Source: JACSRF01 sp964504445 (GTDB lineage Bacteria; Chloroflexota; Anaerolineae; Promineifilales; Promineifilaceae). From it: 64,000 nt of DNA. A model generated the notes under the pieces. It searched no databases. It was not told the origin of the DNA and saw nothing but the letters and a program-made list of their open reading frames with translations. Location: positions 1-64,000 of the forward strand of contig CAZDEO010000017.1 in NCBI GenBank assembly GCA_964504445.1. Reading direction: 5' to 3'. Shown piece by piece: positions 63,652 through 64,000 of this stretch; within the stretch, counting starts at the first letter, position 1; every line of letters begins with the position of its first letter. A program made the translations under genes and the position numbers.

Positions 63652-64000
63652 ATGATGGGTTTTGAAAACACATTATGGGCTATAGGCGGCTTTTTGCTGG
63701 TGCTGACGCCCATTGTTCTGGTTCACGAATTAGGCCACTTTGTGGCTGCACGCCTTTCAAACATTCACGTGGAGGAGTTTGGCTTTGGTCTTCCTCCACG
63801 GGCTGTCGTATTGGCAGAACGAAAAGGCACAATCTTCTCGCTCAACTGGATTCCGTTAGGTGGGTTCGTGCGTCCGGCAGGTGAAGATGATCCGATGGTG
63901 CCGGGAGGACTGGCGGCAGCCTCAAAGCGCGCGCGCTTTTTTGTGTTGGTGGCCGGCGCTGGGGCCAACTTCATCATGGCGTTTTTAATCTGGTGGGGGG
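63652..64000 (+). CDS. RIP-family site-2 zinc protease (RseP-like), 3' end beyond the window
   Basis: The start is ATG 63652 (or 63655) and the frame is open to the window end (116 codons seen). The first helix holds HELGH (zinc ligands and Glu), followed by HVEEFGFGLPPR and the LNWIPLGGFV segment, the membrane re-entrant GxxxNxxxA-type element (GAGANFIMAF) near the cut. The family cleaves anti-sigma factors and signal-peptide remnants within the membrane. The PDZ domain and the C-terminal LDG motif must lie beyond the window. Confidence 0.93.
   Translation, partial: MMGFENTLWAIGGFLLVLTPIVLVHELGHFVAARLSNIHVEEFGFGLPPRAVVLAERKGTIFSLNWIPLGGFVRPAGEDDPMVPGGLAAASKRARFFVLVAGAGANFIMAFLIWWG

Overview
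The window looks like chromosomal DNA of a free-living bacterium, most probably a member of the Chloroflexota (Anaerolineae-like). The reasons are a class I HMG-CoA reductase (mevalonate route), an actinobacterial-type inositol-3-phosphate synthase, several very large GT39-type membrane glycosyltransferases, long PT-rich linkers on surface proteins, NBR1-like Ig domains on hydrolases, and FHA-linked signalling proteins. No ribosomal RNA or core ribosomal-protein gene is present, so the assignment rests on gene content only. No phage, plasmid, transposase or CRISPR array was seen.

Layout. 1-8.2 kb: the 5' part of tRNA-His (minus), a secreted CAP/LysM protein, ino1, an RluA-type pseudouridine synthase, a lipid kinase, a P-loop kinase, a 650-base G-skewed gap, and HMG-CoA reductase with a zinc-knuckle protein upstream. 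8.2-13.3 kb: a complete BMP-family (nucleoside-type) ABC importer operon on the minus strand. 13.7-19.4 kb: three plus-strand modular hydrolases (chitosanase-like, double glycosidase barrel with C39 peptidase, C39 peptidase with SH3 domains), none with a signal peptide. 19.4-27.7 kb: minus-strand genes for a CapA-like lipoprotein, a VanY-type carboxypeptidase, HyuB, a phosphoribosyltransferase, rhomboid protease, a tetratricopeptide-like membrane protein and an AI-2E family permease. 27.8-33.2 kb: a glycan or lipid module (methyltransferase-GT39 fusion, GT4, flippase-like membrane protein). 33.3-39.3 kb: RlmA-type methyltransferase, threonine aldolase, a large receptor-like Ser/Thr kinase with an overlapping HD-domain gene.

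39.4-49.7 kb: a CrtI-like oxidoreductase with an SRPBCC partner, a DICT-like protein, an SDR, a fasciclin lipoprotein, a DUF218 protein, a FAD oxidase, and a MutS-like membrane ATPase translationally coupled to an FHA-GAF-PAS histidine kinase. 50-57.8 kb: an MFS transporter, two unknown cytoplasmic proteins, an unlisted 35-residue membrane peptide with its own ribosome-binding site and terminator, and a second GT39-like protein. 57.8-64 kb: a four-gene minus-strand operon (small membrane protein, TauE/SafE permease, tandem Usp, SLC13/RCK_C transporter), a class I methyltransferase, and the 5' part of a site-2 protease gene cut by the window end.

The most striking signal belongs to no gene. 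The 8-base palindrome ACGGCCGT occurs roughly 97 times (counted by eye) where about one is expected. It lies almost entirely inside genes, on all reading frames, like the HIP1 palindrome of cyanobacteria. It leaves a recurring footprint in proteins (TAV, NGR, RP) and is absent between about 9.3 and 15.9 kb. Other structure includes palindromic repeats of the CACAGAG/TTCACAGAG type, one of them inserted in frame in a glycosyltransferase gene, and a GGGAGCAA tandem tract inserted in frame in hyuB.
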